DNA of 64,000 bases from Ulva prolifera (lineage: Eukaryota; Chlorophyta; Ulvophyceae; Ulvales; Ulvaceae), in NCBI GenBank assembly GCA_023078555.1, contig CM041196.1:7761985-7825984 (forward strand), written 5' to 3'. Numbering within the stretch: the stretch's first letter is position 1; every line of letters begins with the position of its first letter. The notes under the pieces were generated by a model. It saw only the letters and a list, made by a program, of their open reading frames with translations, had not been told where the DNA came from and searched no databases. Both the position numbers and the translations under genes were made by a program. Below are positions 59,893 through 64,000 of this stretch, in pieces.

Positions 59893-61152
59893 TACCACAA
59901 GCACCCCGACCTCACCAGATCTTTCACAAGCGTGCCGCAGCCACCTAGTCCAGGCCCTGGCACTGGGCGTCAGTGGCATTGAGCCTAGGAGATGCTGTGT
60001 GATCCTCAGTGGTGGAGTCGACACTGGTGCTGTCGTCTGTGCTGCTGCAGAAGCAGGTGTACAAGTCACTGCGGCCATTACGGTGCTAACGTCTGAAGCA
60101 GCAACAGACAGGCCATACGCAGAAGCTATTGCCAAAGCCTTGGGCATCAAACACTATCCCATCAACATCTCGCTGCCTGAATTGCTTAATCGTCAACTAC
60201 CAGCTTGTGTCCGTGCTCTACAAACCTTCGATGGGATGGAGCTTCGAAACGCAATTGTAGTATCAGAAGCTCTGCATAAGGCTGCAGAGCTTGGATTTGG
60301 TACGTTCACCAAGAACTTGAAACATGCAGCAAGGTCGTGCGTGATATTGCATTGTAACAAGTGTGATGCAGGTTTCCGATCCCCCGAACCATCCCTTGGC
60401 AAGGAGGTCATCCTGTACCTGTCGCGTGATTGTCTGTGATGTACGCTTGTGTTGCACGAGGCACCCTCGCTGGCTCCAGCCTCCCCCCCCTTCCCCTTCC
60501 CATGGTAAAGCTTGCTTCGTCATTTGCAGACTTGGCTCTGACCGGGGACGCTGCAGATGAGCTCCTAGGTGGGTATAGCTTTACATGGGCCTCAGAAGAC
60601 CCCCTGTGGAGTGAAAAACGCGCTCAGATGTGTTCACAGTGGACCTTCTGTGCTCCAATGATTGCCAAAGCACTGAATTCGAAGATGCAACCTGGAAAGC
60701 AGTTTCAAGTCTTCAGCCCGTACATGCACGAGACCTTCACAGAATGGGCTCTGAACAAGACAAACAAGACGGATTGCATTGGAACAAGAGAGGTGGGCCC
60801 ACATACTCCTTTTGCACACGCAACCTGAGCAATTTACTTTTTGTACTGGCACACCAATTTCATAGTATGTATGCAGGTGCATGCAACCCCCAGCATGCGA
60901 CCTGAGGCTCACAGAACTGGGAAGATCCCGTTGAGGGAGGCGTTTCCAGAGAGTTTTTCGGCATGGCGTAGGAAGGACCCAATTGAAGTGGGGAGCGGTA
61001 GCACCGAACTCTCTACACCAACCTTCTGGACAGACTTGATAGCAGCTGACGAGCTTGAGTCTGAGAAGAAGCTAATTGCAGAGGATGGCATCACGATTCG
61101 GGACTCTGAGCACCTTTGGTACTACCGGGAGTTTCTCAAGCAGTTTCCACAG
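59893..61152 (+). CDS. Asparagine-synthase-family protein, synthetase domain, 5' incomplete
   Basis: Three secure internal exons: 59893-60299, 60530-60792 and 60877-61152, in phase. Visible are the PP-loop RCCVILSGGVDTGAVV, TFDGMELRNAIVVSEAL, LALTGDAADELLGGYSF and VFSPYMHETFTEWAL. GKIPLREAFPE and AWRRKDPIEVGSGS follow: the ATP-pyrophosphatase/synthetase half of asparagine synthetases. The N-terminal glutaminase half (Cys-2) is not visible; the first exons are missing, or the family lacks it. Such stand-alone synthetase proteins are known in algae and bacteria. A likely later exon, about 61440-61534, encodes ICPCCNKGCN and CHLGALCWPC, which looks like a small zinc ribbon, but its splice phase is not settled. 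The substrate is unproven: aspartate amidation is the default guess. Confidence 0.8.
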
Positions 61153-62452
61153 GTGTGTCACTCACGGTCACCCACGGACACCGGGCACAAGGCCTGATGA
61201 TGGACATGCCGCCTGCGCATAATTCCCCCCCGCGCGCCACCCATCATCCTCAAGTGCCGGTCAGGCCCATTTAGGATGATCTCATCAAGATGTGGCTGAT
61301 CTCAGTTTGGGCATCTTTCCGCATGCTTTGAGGTGATATTCATTCTCACGTTAATCCAAATACCGATGCGGGTCCCAAAATACATCGCCAGGCTAGTGGC
61401 ATAGACAAGTCAATGAGCACAGGGAAGAAAGTTTACAGTCTATCTGATAGTTTTCACATTTGCCCTTGTTGCAACAAAGGTTGCAACTCATCACGATGCC
61501 ACCTGGGCGCTTTATGTTGGCCATGCCGCGAAAATGGTGAGTCTCGTTGTGAATGCCGGTATGAATGCGCATGTGGCAAGCAGTCAAGCGTGTAGCTCTG
61601 CTGATGACAATGCTCCATCAATAAACCTCCAGAATTGATGCTGCTCACGCGGAGACGGGCTGCTGTCTTGAGGGCAGCAGTTATGTGCATTTGCAGTTGA
61701 GGTGAACCAGGCATCGCGTCGTGCCACGTGCATGCCACCCATGCTATGTTTGGATGAGCCTCCTACAGTACTGCATCTGCCAAAAAATGATGGAAGTAAT
61801 GTAACAGGGTGGATTGCAGGGTATTGTGCCAGGAATTGAGCGGCATGGAAACGACCCATGCAGTGGTTGTGGATACCAGTTGCGGCATCCTCAGGGGCTT
61901 TTCTGCCATGTGTGCGGCATGTATCCGGCGCGAAGAGTGTGATTGTGAAAGAGGTTTGTAAAAACACTTGGCCAACAATGCTGAATTGTCCAGGTGTACC
62001 TGCACCACAGCGTGAGCAGGGGCTAGAATATCATGGTGGAATCGTTGCGACTGGTATTACGTTGCCAAGGTGCTCTCGCAGAGCTTGATATTTGATCGTT
62101 TAAATGAAAGCACGGCCTCGCAGGAGACAAATCTGTCAGGACTGCAAAGTTTTGTTTATGCGCGGCATGTTCCACACAGTCAAAACTACACCCAGTCAGA
62201 CTTGGACAGGTATACGCTATGGTACCTTATGATTCTTGACATTCCAAACTGCAGACCAGGAGACTGGCGAGTGAACACAAACCAATGTATCAGCATGATG
62301 GGTATGATAGGCCAAGGACGTACGGGGAAAGTGGACACTTGGAGTGACAAGTTCTCCAATTCATCATGTAGCGCAGAGCTTCTGAAAGTGACATGGGCTA
62401 TTTTGCAGGAAAAAAAAAATCAAAAGCTAAGGTACATGTACACAATCCATTC
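61153..62452. other. 3' part of the asparagine-synthase-like gene and convergent spacer
   Basis: Contains the possible zinc-ribbon exon at about 61440-61534. The plus-strand frame starting at 62070 is open, but it owes much of its length to being antisense to the next gene. Nothing else is clear. Confidence 0.35.
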
Positions 62453-64000
62453 CTACTTTCCTTTAGTTGGCTTGGCCTGCTTTGCACCGCCCTTTCCTTT
62501 CTGCCGCTGCTTCTCACGGTCTTCCGCTGACGTATATGGCAAGGAGTCAACCACCGGCTTGGGAGGTGTAACCTCATTCTTTTTCCCATCAACTGGCCAC
62601 TTTCCCCCGGCAGCGCTTAAGCCCGCGGTCTTGCTAGTAGCTGCCTTCCCAGCTGGGGCAGTTGTAGCAGTTGGCTCCGATATGCTGCCTGCCGGCTTGC
62701 TCTTCACAGGCTCACCTGGAGCTAACACGCTGTCTGCACCCTTGGTCGCGGAAGCCTTTGAATTTGCCTGTGGCGCTGGCACCGGTGGTGGCTTATTTTC
62801 TTTACTCTGGGCCACCATGCGCTCAAGAGCTGCCTGTGCCTCCTTCACTGCTTCTGCAGCAACACTTTCGCGAGCCTCTGACATTGGACTGCTCTTCGGT
62901 GGCGTGTCTGACGCTTTCTCCGCGGCAGATGGCTGGGCAGGGTTTGCACTACGTGCTTGTGCCACCTCCGCGAAATCCGCTGCCTGCGCCTTTGCACTAG
63001 AGAACGAGTCTTTGATTGACTGGAAACCCTTGCTGACATCATCCACTGCAGCAGATGGCGAATCGTATGATAGCAGCTTCACAAGAATTGTGAGCTCGAT
63101 GCCGAGCACGCCAATCAGGCGAAAGCTCTCATGAGGATACAGATAAACAGCAACCCCACTGGCAAAAGTCAACAACGCAAGGGCGGCGTTGCGTGGCTGG
63201 CGCAGCTTCTCGGCCGTCTGTTCTGCTGCCTCTGACAGCTCCTCCCCCTTGTCTGCTAGCAGGTCCGCTGCATGAAGCGCAAACTCTTGGACAGTTGCGC
63301 GATGCACCCCGATGCCATCGATGGCATGGGATTCAGGAAGCATGCATACTGCTGGGCAAGCGGCGCGGATCAGTGGGGAGGAGCGCCACAGGCCACCAGA
63401 GCCTGGCCACATTGACCCCTTCATATTTCCATGCTGTCTGCCACCACAAAAGTGGGAGATGCCAAGCATAATGAACAACACAGCCATTCGCGGCTACTGA
63501 CCCAGCTTGGCTCGAGGCATCATATACGCAGTGCAGTGGGAACGTACCAGGTGTAACAGTATACGACCCGAACTTTGTAGCCAAACCTCCACTCTTCCAT
63601 GCGTTGAAGCCACCGCCCAGCATGTACCTGGACATGATCACAGTGGTCACTACTAGAGATTGACGCGGCAAGCTAATCCAAGTACAACTTTCAGTTTGAA
63701 CCTCATCAGATCCATTTGCTGCTATGCGGGCCAGCACGTTCGGTGTCCATGCTGGCCACCGCTACCAACAGATTAAAACTGCTGTGAGAGTCATATGGTG
63801 AATACCATGCAAAGAATCAGACACCGAACCGACTACGGTCACTCTGAAGCACACTCACCCCCGGTACCCCTGCTCTGTTATGGCTCGTGCAAGCCCCTTC
63901 ACACTGGTTCCTCGGCTGTCCATGACCACGATTTTGGTAAAGCGGTTCACCTCGTTCAGGGACGTGACAAGGGCAGCATTCAGCTGCAGCTGCAGACGCT
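62453..64000 (-). CDS. Rhodanese-like thylakoid membrane protein (TROL/CAS-like), 5' cut by window edge
   Basis: Minus-strand exons from beyond 64000 to 63859, then 63627-63548 and 63351-62453, in phase. The first gives KIVVMDSRGTSVKGLARAI, joined across the intron to GYRGYMLGGGFNAWKSGGL, the second half of a rhodanese fold. The usual active-site Cys position holds Asp/Ser-type residues (MDSRGTS), as in the inactive rhodaneses of CAS and TROL. A hydrophobic segment follows (RNAALALLTFASGVAVYLY...LIGVLGIELTILVKLLSY), with the family's SYDS word. A tail of about 190 residues, rich in Ala, Pro and Lys, follows and ends KQAKPTKGK. The likely place is the chloroplast thylakoid membrane. The last acceptor is a tandem CAG/CAG (before 63351 or 63348), both in frame. 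Confidence 0.78.

Noticed and set aside
62070..63134. Plus-strand open frame of 354 codons
   Set aside because: Most of it is the mirror of the Ala/Pro/Lys-rich tail of the minus-strand rhodanese gene; it shows no domain of its own.
1..64000. CRISPR arrays, bacterial operons, prophage
   Set aside because: No regularly spaced direct repeats of that kind are seen, and the genes carry spliceosomal introns, so the DNA is eukaryotic.

Overview
This window is nuclear DNA of a green alga, probably a trebouxiophyte or related chlorophyte; that placement is inference. Nearly every recognisable gene is split by short introns (about 60-800 bases) with GT/AG borders, often GTGnGn donors and TGCAG acceptors. 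The gene set is plant-type: a thylakoid Deg protease, the cytosolic glucanotransferase DPE2, a plant-style aprataxin with a P-loop kinase front end, and a TROL/CAS-like rhodanese. I rebuilt reading frames across the introns by matching phase on both sides. For seven multi-exon genes from start to stop the exon sum divides exactly by three.

Layout. 1-1453: 5'-truncated LINE fragment. 1912-16022: compact gene-rich block holding Deg1 protease (-), Ecdysoneless (+), RAD21-type kleisin (-), an RRM/RS protein (+), a SAYSvFN protein (-) and a TTC1-like TPR protein (+). 16841-25111: aprataxin-like gene (-) and DPE2 (+), divergent from a shared 458-base spacer. 25820-30808: two copies of one LINE, head to head, forming a large inverted repeat. 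31030-32340: non-coding repeat. 32935-38804: GH32 fructosidase (+) and histidine acid phosphatase (-), convergent. 39016-39922: small DNA-transposon candidate. 41407-44869: WEE1-like kinase (-). 46152-53779: an unrecognised protein (+), a coiled-coil protein (-) and a two-domain fluoride channel FEX (-). 54590-58648: repeats and LINE remnants. 59893-64000: asparagine-synthase-family protein (+) and rhodanese-like thylakoid protein (-), which runs off the right edge.

Functional themes. DPE2 and GH32 both handle soluble sugars. ECD, RAD21, WEE1 and aprataxin concern cell cycle, chromosome cohesion and DNA repair. Deg1 and the rhodanese protein are chloroplast proteins. Genes alternate strands, and several pairs are tightly convergent (ECD and RAD21 stop codons are 28 bases apart), so antisense 3' ends are likely.

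The most unusual material is the transposable fraction. It comprises a LINE whose C-terminus looks like a restriction-like endonuclease domain, an 86-base tandem unit at one LINE 3' end, and a roughly 45-base motif found five times in the repeat islands, twice as inverted pairs. No wholly new gene system could be demonstrated.
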